The position numbers and the translations under genes were made by a program. From Sphingomonas ginkgonis (GTDB taxonomy: Bacteria > Pseudomonadota > Alphaproteobacteria > Sphingomonadales > Sphingomonadaceae), in the NCBI RefSeq assembly GCF_003970925.1, contig NZ_RWJF01000001.1, positions 1,358,501-1,422,500 on the forward strand: DNA of 64,000 nucleotides, written 5' to 3'. Every line of letters starts with the position of its first letter. Positions within the stretch are counted from its first letter, which is position 1. Under the pieces are notes generated by a model. It was not told the DNA's origin. It worked only from the letters and a program-made list of their open reading frames with translations, and searched no databases. This document shows, piece by piece, positions 29,324 through 37,864 of this stretch.

Positions 29324-31198
29324 ATGATCAAGTCGCTCCTCATCGCCAATCGCGGCGAGATCGCCTGCCGGGTCATTCGCACCGCGCGCGAACTCGGGAT
29401 CCGGACGGTCGCGGTCTATTCCGACGCGGACGCGGGCGCGCTGCACGTCCGGCAGGCCGACGAGGCGGTGCACATCGGTGCCTCGCCGGCGCGCGAGTCC
29501 TATCTCGTCGGCGAGAAGATCATCGCGGCGGCCAAGGCGACCCGCGCGCAGGCGATCCATCCCGGCTACGGCTTCCTGTCGGAGAACGCCGACTTCGCGC
29601 AGGCGGTGCTCGACGCCGGGCTGGTGTGGGTCGGGCCGAAGCCGGACTCGATCCGCGCGATGGGCTTGAAGGACGCCGCCAAGAAGCTGATGCAGCAGGC
29701 CGGAGTGCCGACCACGCCCGGCTATCTCGGCGAGGACCAGTCGCCGGCGCGGTTGCAGCAGGAAGCGGATGCGATCGGCTATCCCGTGCTGATCAAGGCG
29801 GTCGCCGGCGGCGGCGGCAAGGGGATGCGCAAGGTCGACCGGCCGGAGGACTTCGCGGACGCGCTGGAGAGTTGCCGGCGCGAGGCCGCCTCGTCGTTCG
29901 GCAACGACCAGGTGCTGCTCGAGAAATACATCCTCTCGCCGCGGCACATCGAGGTGCAGGTGTTCGGCGATGCGCACGGCCATGTCGTCCACCTGTTCGA
30001 GCGGGACTGCTCGCTGCAGCGGCGGCACCAGAAGGTGATCGAGGAGGCGCCCGCGCCGGGCATGGACGAGGAGACCCGGGCGGCGGTGTGCGGCGCGGCG
30101 GTGCGGGCGGCGCAGGCGGTGAACTACGAGGGCGCGGGGACGATCGAGTTCATCGCCGATGCGTCCGAGGGGCTGCGCGCCGACCGCATCTGGTTCATGG
30201 AGATGAACACCCGGCTGCAGGTCGAGCATCCGGTTACGGAGGAGATCACCGGGCAGGACCTGGTCGAGTGGCAGCTGCGGGTCGCGAGCGGCGAGCCGCT
30301 GCCGCTCGCGCAGGACGAGCTGGCGATCGACGGCCACGCGATCGAGGCGCGGCTCTATGCCGAGGATCCGGCGCGCGGTTTTCTTCCGAGCGTGGGCCGG
30401 CTCGAGCATTTCGACCTGGGCGAGGCGGAGCGGATCGAGACCGGGGTGGAGGAGGGCGACACCATCTCGCCTTTCTACGACCCGATGATCGCCAAGCTGA
30501 TCGCCTGGGGCGAGGACCGCGACGAGGCGATCGACCGGCTGGCTGAAGTGCTCGACGGGGTCGAGGTCTGGCCGGTCCGGACCAACGCCGGCTTCCTCAG
30601 CCATGCGCTGCTCGACGAGGACTTCATCGACGGCATCCTCGATACGGGGTTCATCGAGAGGAAGCTGGCGCGGCTGGTGCCGGAGGTCGAGCCGGGTCCC
30701 GAGGTGCTGAGCGGGGCGGCGATGGTCGCGCTAGCGCAGGACGAGGGCGACGAGCGCGCGGTCGGGTTGGCCGGGTTCCGGCTCAACGCCGAGCCGCGCC
30801 TGTCGGTGGCGCTCGGGCGCGAGGGCCACTTCGTCGAGGCGCGCCCGGCGGGCGGGCCGACCGACGTGTCGGGCTTCCGCGACGGCGAGCGGGTAGTGGT
30901 GTTCCGCGAGGGGCAGGCGTTCGAGTTCATGCTGGCCGACCGCGGCTCGGTCGAGGGCGGGACGGCGTCGGGAACGGTGGTCGCGCCGATGCCGGGCAAG
31001 GTCACCAGCGTCGAGGTGACGGCCGGAACGCGGGTCGCCAAGGGACAGCGGCTGCTCACGCTCGAGGCGATGAAGATGGAGCATGGGCTGGTGGCGCCGG
31101 TCGACGGAACGGTGACGGAGCTGAATGCCGAGGCGGGTCAGCAGGTTGCGGTCGATGCCGTGCTGGCGCGGGTTGAGCCGGACGCGGCAAGCGCATAG
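29324..31198 (+). CDS. mccA: Methylcrotonyl-CoA carboxylase alpha subunit (biotin carboxylase plus carrier)
   Basis: ATP-dependent biotin carboxylase with a C-terminal biotin carrier domain, 624 residues. It starts IKSLLIANRGEIACRVI, has the ATP-grasp loop AVAGGGGKGMRK and MNTRLQVEHPVTEE, and the biotinylation motif EAMKMEHG with the lysine near residue 584. I used ATG 29324, four bases after the mccB stop; longer in-frame starts lie inside mccB. It is paralogous to pccA at 6630. Isovaleryl-CoA dehydrogenase and methylglutaconyl-CoA hydratase genes, often adjacent, are absent here. Confidence 0.94.
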   Translation: MIKSLLIANRGEIACRVIRTARELGIRTVAVYSDADAGALHVRQADEAVHIGASPARESYLVGEKIIAAAKATRAQAIHPGYGFLSENADFAQAVLDAGLVWVGPKPDSIRAMGLKDAAKKLMQQAGVPTTPGYLGEDQSPARLQQEADAIGYPVLIKAVAGGGGKGMRKVDRPEDFADALESCRREAASSFGNDQVLLEKYILSPRHIEVQVFGDAHGHVVHLFERDCSLQRRHQKVIEEAPAPGMDEETRAAVCGAAVRAAQAVNYEGAGTIEFIADASEGLRADRIWFMEMNTRLQVEHPVTEEITGQDLVEWQLRVASGEPLPLAQDELAIDGHAIEARLYAEDPARGFLPSVGRLEHFDLGEAERIETGVEEGDTISPFYDPMIAKLIAWGEDRDEAIDRLAEVLDGVEVWPVRTNAGFLSHALLDEDFIDGILDTGFIERKLARLVPEVEPGPEVLSGAAMVALAQDEGDERAVGLAGFRLNAEPRLSVALGREGHFVEARPAGGPTDVSGFRDGERVVVFREGQAFEFMLADRGSVEGGTASGTVVAPMPGKVTSVEVTAGTRVAKGQRLLTLEAMKMEHGLVAPVDGTVTELNAEAGQQVAVDAVLARVEPDAASA

Positions 31199-31254
31199 GG
31201 CGGCTCGCGAACTCCCGCTCTCCCTGGGGCGCGGCAAGCTAGGCGGAGCGCTTG

Positions 31255-32673
31255 ATGGCTGACCAGTATGACGTGATCGTTCTCGGCTCCGGGCCGGGGG
31301 GCTATGTGGCGGCGATCCGCTGCGCCCAGCTCGGTCTCAAGACCGCGATCGTCGAGCGCGAGAACCTCGGCGGAATCTGCCTCAACTGGGGCTGCATTCC
31401 GACCAAGGCGCTGCTCCGCTCGGCCGAGGTGCTCCACTACATGGAGCACGCCGACGCCTATGGGCTGGTCGCCGCCGGGGAAGCGAAGGCGGACCTTGGG
31501 AAGGTCGTGGCGCGCAGCCGGGCGGTCGCCAAGCAGCTCAACCAGGGCGTCACGCACCTGATGAAGAAGAACAAGATCGCGGTGCACATGGGGACGGGGG
31601 CCCTGACCGCGAAGGACCGGATCAAGGTGACCGGCGCTGACGGCAAGGCGACCGAGCTCGCCGCCAAGCACATCATCGTCGCCACCGGGGCCCGGGCACG
31701 CGACCTGCCGTTCGCCAAGGCCGATGGCGAGCGGATCTGGACCTACCGTCACGCGATGACCCCCAAGGCCATGCCGACCGAGCTGCTGGTGATCGGCTCG
31801 GGCGCGATCGGGATCGAGTTCGCCAGCTTCTACAACGACATGGGCGCCAAGGTGACGGTCGTCGAGATGGTCGACCGGATCGTCCCCGTCGAGGATGCCG
31901 AGATCAGCGACGCGCTTGCCAAGTCGCTGACCAAGCAGGGCATCACCATCCACGCCGGCGCCGGGGTCGAGAGCCTCAAGAGCGACGGGCAGGGGATCGC
32001 GGCGACGATCAAGATGAAGGACGGCAAGTCGGCCGAGCACCGCTTCAGCCATTGCATCGTCGCGGTCGGGATCGTTCCCAACACCGAGAACATCGGGCTC
32101 GACACGCTCGGCGTCGCGATGGACCGCGGGTTCGTCAAGATCGATGCCATGTGCCGCACCAACGTTCCGGGCATCTGGGCGATCGGCGACATCGGTCCGC
32201 CGCCCTGGCTGGCGCACAAGGCGAGCCACGAGGGGATCATCGCCGCGGAGGCGATCGCCCAGGCGCTCGGCAACAAGGACGTCCATCCGCATGCGATGGA
32301 CGTGACCAACATCCCGGGTTGCACCTACTGCCACCCGCAGGTCGCCAGCGTCGGCCTGACCGAGGCCAAGGCGAAGGAAGCCGGGCACGAGGTGAGGGTC
32401 GGCAAGTTCCCCTTCATCGGCAACGGCAAGGCCATCGCGCTGGGCGAGGTCGAGGGCTTCGTGAAGACGGTGTTCGACGCCAAGACGGGCGAGCTGCTGG
32501 GCGCGCACATGATCGGCGCCGAGGTCACCGAGCTGATCCAGGGCTACACGGTCGGCAAGACCGCCGAGCTGGTCGAGCAGGACTTCCAGGAAACGATCTT
32601 CCCGCACCCGACCCTGTCCGAGGCGATGCACGAGAGCGTGCTCGCGGCTTATGGCAAGGTGATCCATATCTGA
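31255..32673 (+). CDS. lpdA: Dihydrolipoyl dehydrogenase (E3)
   Basis: FAD/NAD flavoprotein that reoxidises dihydrolipoamide in 2-oxo acid dehydrogenase complexes. The 472 residues contain the N-terminal FAD fold GSGPGGYVAAIRCAQLG, the redox disulfide in GGICLNWGCIPTKAL, the NAD fold VIGSGAIGIEFASFY, and the C-terminal catalytic His-Glu in IFPHPTLSE. The ATG at 31255 is preceded by GGAG at 31244; a TTG one codon earlier is possible. It lies just downstream of mccBA, so it may serve a branched-chain complex, though no E1 or E2 gene is in the window. Confidence 0.96.
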   Translation: MADQYDVIVLGSGPGGYVAAIRCAQLGLKTAIVERENLGGICLNWGCIPTKALLRSAEVLHYMEHADAYGLVAAGEAKADLGKVVARSRAVAKQLNQGVTHLMKKNKIAVHMGTGALTAKDRIKVTGADGKATELAAKHIIVATGARARDLPFAKADGERIWTYRHAMTPKAMPTELLVIGSGAIGIEFASFYNDMGAKVTVVEMVDRIVPVEDAEISDALAKSLTKQGITIHAGAGVESLKSDGQGIAATIKMKDGKSAEHRFSHCIVAVGIVPNTENIGLDTLGVAMDRGFVKIDAMCRTNVPGIWAIGDIGPPPWLAHKASHEGIIAAEAIAQALGNKDVHPHAMDVTNIPGCTYCHPQVASVGLTEAKAKEAGHEVRVGKFPFIGNGKAIALGEVEGFVKTVFDAKTGELLGAHMIGAEVTELIQGYTVGKTAELVEQDFQETIFPHPTLSEAMHESVLAAYGKVIHI

Positions 32674-32731
32674 GCCGCGGTGGCGGCGCTGGCCCTGGCC
32701 GGCGCTGCTCGCGCTGCTGCTCGGAGCGCAG

Positions 32732-34090
32732 GTGCTGGCGCTCGCCGCGCCGGGCTTTGCGCAGTACGACACGGTCGCCCAGTACCAGCAGGTCCTGAGC
32801 GGGGAGTGGGACGACTGGCATCCGCCGGCGATGGTCGCGCTGTGGAGCCTCGTCCGGCACTGGGGCCCCGGGGCGGCGCCGCTCTTCTTCGTCCAATTCG
32901 GGCTCTATGCCGTCGGCGTGGCGCTGTGGTGCGCGGCACTGTGGGCGGGCGAGCGGCGCGCCGCGGCGTGGCTGATGCTGCTGCTCGGCTTCTCCCCGCT
33001 GCTGCTCGGGTGGCAGCTGGTGGTGCTCAAGGACGCGCAGATGCTCGGCGCGCTGGTGGCCGCATCGGGGCTGGTCGGCTGGCACCGCCTGCGGAGCAGG
33101 CGCCTGCCGTTCTGGGCCGTGCTGATCGCCATGCTCCTGGTGGGCTATGCGACGCTGGTCCGGAGCAACGCCGTGTTCGCCGCCGTGCCGCTCGCCGTCC
33201 TGCTGCTGCCGCTCGAGCGCTGGTGGGTGCGGCTGGCGCTGATCGCTGGCGGCTCGCTGCTGGTGATCGGGATCACCCCGACGATCAACGGGCGGATCTT
33301 CCATGCCGAACCGACCGGGGTGGCGAACAGCCTTCCCGTCTACTCGCTCGCGGCGATCGCCGATCGAACGCCGGCGAGCGCGGTCAGCCTGTTCAGCCCC
33401 GAGGAGCGGCAGGTCATCGCGGCGAAGCATTGCGTGAAGAGCTTCTTCTGGGATTCGCTGGGCGAGCCGGAGATGTGCGGCGGCGTGGTCGAGCGAGTAC
33501 AGGACCTGCCGACCGCCACACTTTACGCAGCCTTGGCGGCGGCGATCGTGCGCCATCCGCTCGCCTACGCGGAGCACCGGCTGTCGCACTGGAACATGAG
33601 CGAGCGCTGGCTCGTGCCGCCCGGACTGATCCTCGCCACCCCGCCGGACACCAGCGAGCCGAACGAGGTCGGCCTCGCGACGCCGGGCGCCGCGGCGCAA
33701 TGGTTCCAGCTCGGCCCCGCTCGGGTCGAGGCGGGAACCCCGCTCGGCTGGCCGATCGTCTGGACGCTGGTCGCGCTGCTCCTGCTGCCGGTCGTCTGGC
33801 GGGGGCGGACCGCCGCGGAGCGGCTCGCCCTGGCGCTGGCCGGGTCGGCGCTGGGCCTGGAGGCGAGCTTCCTGCTGGTCAGCATCTCGTCGGACCTCCG
33901 TTACCATCTCTGGCCGATGTTCGCGGCGGCGCTGGCGCTGCTGCTCGCCGCGCCGGGCATTCGGCGCGGGCAGTGGCTCGGCGGCGCGGCGGCGGTGCTG
34001 CTGCTGGTCGGGGCCGGGCTTGCGAGCCGGTGGAGCCTGCCGCGGGCGCCCGACAGCTATCATTCGGAACTGACGTCGCCACGCGCCTAA
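32732..34090 (+). CDS. Polytopic membrane protein, glycosyltransferase-like topology, function unknown
   Basis: I do not recognise a named family. The 452 residues from GTG 32732 contain about nine or ten hydrophobic segments. A periplasmic-looking first loop carries YDTVAQYQQVLSG and DDWHPPAMVALW, a pattern of Asp and His residues reminiscent of GT-C lipid-sugar transferases. A larger soluble loop follows residue 180. The open frame extends 69 bases further upstream and encodes the first part of the N-terminal helix (WRRWPWPALLALLLGAQ), but no ATG, GTG or TTG exists there. The true start may be a rare codon such as CTG 32705, or the first helix is truncated. Confidence 0.6.
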   Translation: MLALAAPGFAQYDTVAQYQQVLSGEWDDWHPPAMVALWSLVRHWGPGAAPLFFVQFGLYAVGVALWCAALWAGERRAAAWLMLLLGFSPLLLGWQLVVLKDAQMLGALVAASGLVGWHRLRSRRLPFWAVLIAMLLVGYATLVRSNAVFAAVPLAVLLLPLERWWVRLALIAGGSLLVIGITPTINGRIFHAEPTGVANSLPVYSLAAIADRTPASAVSLFSPEERQVIAAKHCVKSFFWDSLGEPEMCGGVVERVQDLPTATLYAALAAAIVRHPLAYAEHRLSHWNMSERWLVPPGLILATPPDTSEPNEVGLATPGAAAQWFQLGPARVEAGTPLGWPIVWTLVALLLLPVVWRGRTAAERLALALAGSALGLEASFLLVSISSDLRYHLWPMFAAALALLLAAPGIRRGQWLGGAAAVLLLVGAGLASRWSLPRAPDSYHSELTSPRA

Positions 34091-34130
34091 GCGGCTTCCG
34101 TGGTGGCCGGGGGGTCGCTATCGAGCGGCG

Positions 34131-35414
34131 ATGATCAACGCCCTTACCGGCGCCGCCCTGGCGCTGCTTGCCGCCGCGCCGGCCACCGCCGCCACCATCG
34201 TCACCGCCGATCGCTACCTCGACGTGGCGAGCGGCCGCTACGTCGAGCATCCCGCGATCACGATCGGCGACGACGGACGAATCAGCGCGATCGGGGATGC
34301 CCGTTCGCTGACGCCGACGCCCGGCGTGCGGCGCCTCGACCTGCCCGGGCGGACGCTGCTGCCCGGTCTCATCGACATGCATGTCCATCTCGACGCCGAT
34401 GCGCGGATCAGCGGCTACAAGGGCCTCGATTACACCGACAGCTTCTGGCAGGCGGTCGGCGTCGCCAACGCCCGCAAGATGCTGCAGGCCGGCTTCACCA
34501 CCGTGCGCAACGTCGGCTCGCAGAACTATGACGACGTCGGGCTGAAGCAGGCGGTCGAGGGCGGCTATATCGAGGGGCCGCGGATCGTGCCCGCGACCTA
34601 CGCGCTGGGGTCCACCGGCGGCCATTGCGACGGCAGCGAGGGCCTTCCGCCGAGCTTTTCGGCGGTGCCGACGCCGTCCGTGGCCGACAGTCCGGAGGGC
34701 TACCGCAAGCTGGTCCGCACGGTGCATAAATATGGCGCCGAGGTGATCAAGATCTGCGCGACCGGCGGGGTCCTCTCGCGCACCGACGCGCCCGGTGCCC
34801 AGCAGATGAGCTACGAGGAGATGAAGGCGGTCACCGACGAGGCGCACATGCTGGGCCTCAGGGTCGCCGCCCATGCGCACGGGACGGCGGGCATCAACGA
34901 TGCGCTGCGCGCCGGTGTTGACACGATCGAGCATGCCAGCCTCGCCGACGAGGAGAGCTTCCGCCTCGCCAAGCAGAAGGGCAGCTGGTTCTCGATGGAC
35001 ATCTACGACGACGACTACATCCTTGCGGAGGGCGCCAAGAACGGCGTGCACGAGGAGTCGCTGGGGAAGGAGCGGGCGATCGGCCGCCGCCAGCGCGAGA
35101 CCTTCCGGGCGGCGGTCCGGGCCGGGGTCAAGCAGATCTTCGGCACCGACAATGGCGCCGTGTTCCCCGCGGGGCAGAACGGGCTCCAGTTCGCGAAGAT
35201 GGTGGAGTGGGGAATGACCCCGCTGCAGGCGATCCAGGCGGCGACGCTGAATGCCGGCGAGGCGCTGAACCGGCCGGGCGACGTCGGGTCGATCGCGGTT
35301 GGGCGCTATGGCGATCTCGTCGCGGTCGCCGGCGACCCGCTGCGCGACATCCGGCTGCTCGAGCACCCGGCGGTGGTGATCAAGGGCGGCCGTCCGGTCG
35401 GGGCCGGCCAGTGA
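34131..35414 (+). CDS. Secreted amidohydrolase, imidazolonepropionase/prolidase-like
   Basis: A 427-residue metal-dependent hydrolase of the amidohydrolase superfamily with a signal peptide (ALLAAAPATAATI). The metal ligands are visible: H84 and H86 in LIDMHVHLDAD, a probable carboxylated lysine near 207 in EVIKICATGG, histidines in AAHAHG and IEHASL, and an Asp in IFGTDNGAVF. This set is that of periplasmic Xaa-Pro or Xaa-Arg dipeptidases related to imidazolonepropionase; the substrate cannot be told from sequence. Its stop overlaps the GTG start of the CDF gene. A second, distant paralogue lies at 60636-61886. Confidence 0.88.
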   Translation: MINALTGAALALLAAAPATAATIVTADRYLDVASGRYVEHPAITIGDDGRISAIGDARSLTPTPGVRRLDLPGRTLLPGLIDMHVHLDADARISGYKGLDYTDSFWQAVGVANARKMLQAGFTTVRNVGSQNYDDVGLKQAVEGGYIEGPRIVPATYALGSTGGHCDGSEGLPPSFSAVPTPSVADSPEGYRKLVRTVHKYGAEVIKICATGGVLSRTDAPGAQQMSYEEMKAVTDEAHMLGLRVAAHAHGTAGINDALRAGVDTIEHASLADEESFRLAKQKGSWFSMDIYDDDYILAEGAKNGVHEESLGKERAIGRRQRETFRAAVRAGVKQIFGTDNGAVFPAGQNGLQFAKMVEWGMTPLQAIQAATLNAGEALNRPGDVGSIAVGRYGDLVAVAGDPLRDIRLLEHPAVVIKGGRPVGAGQ

Positions 35415-36376
35415 GCGGCGGTGGGGGCGGACACCAGAGCAACCGGACGCTGTGGATCGCGCTCGCCGCGAACATGGGGATCGCGGTCAGCAAGTTCGGG
35501 GCGGCCGCCTTCACCGGCTCCTCGGCGATGCTGACCGAGGGCGTCCATTCGGTGGTGGACAGTTCGAACCAGCTGCTGCTGCTGTGGGGCCGCAAGGCGG
35601 CGCGGCGGCCAGCCGACCAGTTCCACCCCTTCGGCTACGGCCGCGAGCTCTATTTCTGGAGCTTCGTGGTGGCGGTGCTGGTGTTCGCGCTCGGCGCGGG
35701 CGTGTCGGTCTACGAGGGCATTATCCACATCCTCGAGCCCGAGGAGGCGGTCTCGCCCTACGTGGCGTACGCGGTGCTGGGGATTGCCTTCCTGCTCGAG
35801 GGCGGCTCGACCCTCGAGGCGTTCAAGGAGTTCCGCACTTCGAAGGGCAAGCTGAGCTGGGTCCAGGCAATCCGCCGCTCCAAGGACCCGCCGACCTTCA
35901 TCGTCCTGCTCGAGAATGGCGCGGCGATGGCCGGCATCCTCGTCGCGGCCGTGGGACTGGCGCTCAGCCAGGTGACCGACAACCCCTTCTTCGACGGCGC
36001 GGCCTCGGTCGTGATCGGCGGCATCCTGGGGTTCACCGCCTTCGTTCTCGCCTATGAATCGAAGGCGCTGCTGATCGGCGAGGCGGCCGATCCCGACATC
36101 ATCGCCGGTCTTCGCACGCTGGTCGGCGGCAAGTCCGGCGTGACCGCGGTCGGCGAGGTGCTGACGGTGCACAGCTCGCCCGACCAGATCACCGCGATGA
36201 TCTCGGTCGACTTCGACGACGAGCAGAGCGCGCGGGACGTCGAGCGGCTGGTGTGGACGATCGAGCGCGAGGCTGCCGAGCGCTTTCCGCTGGTCCGCCG
36301 CCTGTTCATCCGCCCGCGCGGCAGCCCGCCGGGGCTGGAGGTCGAGCCGAACGGATCGGTAGCCGAACCGAACTGA
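35411..36376 (+). CDS. Cation diffusion facilitator (CDF) family transporter
   Basis: Proton-coupled divalent metal exporter, probably for zinc or related ions, in the inner membrane. The 321-residue product has about six helices, with a metal-site HSVVD in GVHSVVDSSNQ and a conserved DNPFFDGAASVVIGG. The C-terminal cytoplasmic domain (VGEVLTVHSSPDQITAMISV) is of the SLC30A9-like type. The GTG at 35411 overlaps the stop of the amidohydrolase gene; longer starts run back into that gene in another frame. Confidence 0.9.
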   Translation: MSGGGGGHQSNRTLWIALAANMGIAVSKFGAAAFTGSSAMLTEGVHSVVDSSNQLLLLWGRKAARRPADQFHPFGYGRELYFWSFVVAVLVFALGAGVSVYEGIIHILEPEEAVSPYVAYAVLGIAFLLEGGSTLEAFKEFRTSKGKLSWVQAIRRSKDPPTFIVLLENGAAMAGILVAAVGLALSQVTDNPFFDGAASVVIGGILGFTAFVLAYESKALLIGEAADPDIIAGLRTLVGGKSGVTAVGEVLTVHSSPDQITAMISVDFDDEQSARDVERLVWTIEREAAERFPLVRRLFIRPRGSPPGLEVEPNGSVAEPN

Positions 36377-36421
36377 ACCAAGCGGCGCTTTCCGGGTTGT
36401 CGGGGCATACAGGAGGACTTC

Positions 36422-36772
36422 ATGCCCGACACGCTCGACCGCGATCAGATCCACGCCGACTTCAAGCAGGCGGTCAACATGACCGCCGGCGAGCTCGACA
36501 AGTGGCTGGCGACACCCGAGAGCAAGGAGGTCGGCTGGAAGGGCGAGGATGGCCAGGGCGCGGGCGAGAGCATCGGCCACAAGAGCGGCAAGCACATCGT
36601 CGACATCCTCCACAAGAAGAAGGCCGACCTCGACGAGGCGGACTACGAACATATGCGCAAGGTGGTCGGCTATGTGCATCGGCACATGGCGCAGAAGCCT
36701 GCGCATCCCGAGGATTCGCGCTGGGCCTATAGCCTCAAGAACTGGGGCCATGATCCGGCGAAGAAAGGCTGA
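36422..36772 (+). CDS. DUF3140-family protein
   Basis: A 116-residue soluble protein of the DUF3140 family, function unknown. Recognisable are FKQAVNMTAGELDKWLATPE, SIGHKSGKHIVDIL and WAYSLKNWGHDP. A strong AGGAGG stands seven bases before the ATG. It is followed six bases later by a cupin gene and probably shares its transcript. Relatives are often described as putative DNA-binding proteins, but nothing in this sequence proves that. Confidence 0.85.
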   Translation: MPDTLDRDQIHADFKQAVNMTAGELDKWLATPESKEVGWKGEDGQGAGESIGHKSGKHIVDILHKKKADLDEADYEHMRKVVGYVHRHMAQKPAHPEDSRWAYSLKNWGHDPAKKG

Positions 36773-36778
36773 GCGGCG

Positions 36779-37201
36779 ATGAAGGGCTATCACGACAACA
36801 TCGAGACGCTGACCACCGGCAACGACGATTTCCGTCGCGTGCTCTACACCGGCGAGCATCTCCAGCTGGTGCTGATGACGCTCCAGCCGGGCGAGGAGAT
36901 CGGCGCCGAGGTGCACGACGACCGCGACCAGTTCTTCCGCTTCGAGCAAGGCGCGGGGACGGTCGACATCGACGACAACAGCTACGCGGTCGAGGACGGG
37001 AGCGGCGTGATCGTGCCGGCGGGCGCGCGGCACAATGTGCGCAACACCGGCTCCGAGCCGCTCCGGCTCTACACGCTTTACGGTCCGCCCGAGCACAAGG
37101 ACCAGGTCGTGCAATCGACCAAGGCAGAGGCCGACCGCCGCCACCACGACGAGGAATGGGACGGCGGGACGACCGAGCGGCGAGTCTCGGAACAGGTCTG
37201 A
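36779..37201 (+). CDS. Cupin-domain protein
   Basis: A 140-residue single-domain cupin with both motifs: motif 1 GEEIGAEVHDDRDQFFRFEQG and motif 2 GVIVPAGARHNVRNTGS, the histidines and glutamate being likely metal ligands. Such small cupins include isomerases, dioxygenases and sugar-binding proteins; the reaction here is unknown. It follows the DUF3140 gene by six bases and precedes the str operon leader. Confidence 0.85.
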   Translation: MKGYHDNIETLTTGNDDFRRVLYTGEHLQLVLMTLQPGEEIGAEVHDDRDQFFRFEQGAGTVDIDDNSYAVEDGSGVIVPAGARHNVRNTGSEPLRLYTLYGPPEHKDQVVQSTKAEADRRHHDEEWDGGTTERRVSEQV

Positions 37202-37287
37202 GCCTCGCCATCCGAGATCGCTTCCGGCCCTTCGATGCCTCCTGGATCCGAATTTGGCTGAGTGCTGGTACGGCCTGTCGGCCGGCG

Positions 37288-37316
37288 TTGACCTTCGGCG
37301 GCGAGGCCTGTAAGGC
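37288..37316 (+). promoter_or_regulatory. Possible promoter of the str operon
   Basis: TTGACC at 37288-37293 is followed after 17 bases by TAAGGC at 37311-37316. The -35 is good and the -10 poor, as in many alphaproteobacterial promoters. It would give a leader of about 170 bases before rpsL. Confidence 0.3.
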
Positions 37317-37381
37317 GCCGCTCGTCTCGCGAGGACCTGGACGACTCCGTGCGTCCCGGAGCCGCGGACAAGAGCTGAACA

Positions 37382-37470
37382 TTGCTCCCATCGGCACGAC
37401 GGAAGGGCAGCCGCCAGGCTGACCCCTTTTTCGCGCATTTGGGAGCAAAGTAACCGCCGGGCTTGCCGGC
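37382..37470 (+). promoter_or_regulatory. Structured rpsL leader RNA
   Basis: A perfect 9-bp stem pairs TTGCTCCCA (37382-37390) with TGGGAGCAA (37440-37448). It encloses a terminator-like hairpin (37403-37431). A further 5-bp hairpin GCCGG/CCGGC (37456-37470) lies close to the rpsL ribosome site. The arrangement suggests transcript-level or translational control of the str operon. The pairings are seen in the sequence; the regulatory role is inferred. Confidence 0.45.
37403..37431 (+). terminator. Terminator-like hairpin inside the rpsL leader
   Basis: The stem pairs AAGGGCAGCC with GGCTGACCCCTT around a GCCA loop, with single A and C bulges, and runs into a five-base T-run. It stands 60 bases before the rpsL ATG and 200 bases after the cupin stop. 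It could end cupin transcripts or attenuate the str operon; the distance favours attenuation. Confidence 0.45.
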
Positions 37471-37491
37471 AACGAAAAGGTGAAGGGCTTC

Positions 37492-37863
37492 ATGCCGACG
37501 ATCAACCAGCTGATCCGCAAGGGTCGCGAACCGCAGAAGGCCAAGTCGAAGGTCCCTGCGATGGAGCAGAACCCGCAGAAGCGCGGCGTCTGCACCCGCG
37601 TCTACACGACGACTCCGAAGAAGCCGAACTCGGCGCTGCGCAAGGTGGCCAAGGTGCGCCTGACCAACCAGCGCGAGGTCATCAGCTACATCCCGGGCGA
37701 GGGGCACAACCTCCAGGAGCACTCGGTGGTGCTGATCCGTGGCGGCCGTGTGCGCGACCTTCCGGGCGTCCGCTACCACGTGCTTCGCGGAGTGCTCGAC
37801 ACCCAGGGTGTCAAGGACCGCCGCCAGAGCCGTTCGAAGTACGGCGCCAAGCGTCCCAAATAA
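37492..37863 (+). CDS. rpsL: 30S ribosomal protein S12
   Basis: Decoding-centre protein of the 30S subunit, 123 residues, first gene of the str operon. [14 protein letters not shown] carries Lys43, as in streptomycin-sensitive bacteria. Position 88, lysine in E. coli (RVKDLPG), is arginine here ([11 protein letters not shown]). The ATG at 37492 gives the conserved start [10 protein letters not shown]. Confidence 0.98.
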   Translation: MPTINQLIRKGREPQKAKSKVPAMEQNPQKRGVCTRVYTTTPKKPNSALRKVAKVRLTNQREVISYIPGEGHNLQEHSVVLIRGGRVRDLPGVRYHVLRGVLDTQGVKDRRQSRSKYGAKRPK

Positions 37864-37864
37864 G

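Noticed and set aside
32680..34134. A 484-codon plus-strand frame overlapping the polytopic membrane protein
   Set aside because: The alternative frame gives Arg/Gly/Ala-rich non-hydrophobic sequence, while the chosen frame gives regular membrane helices.
35306..37438. A 710-codon minus-strand frame over the CDF, DUF3140 and cupin genes
   Set aside because: Antisense to three well-supported genes and lacking any domain.
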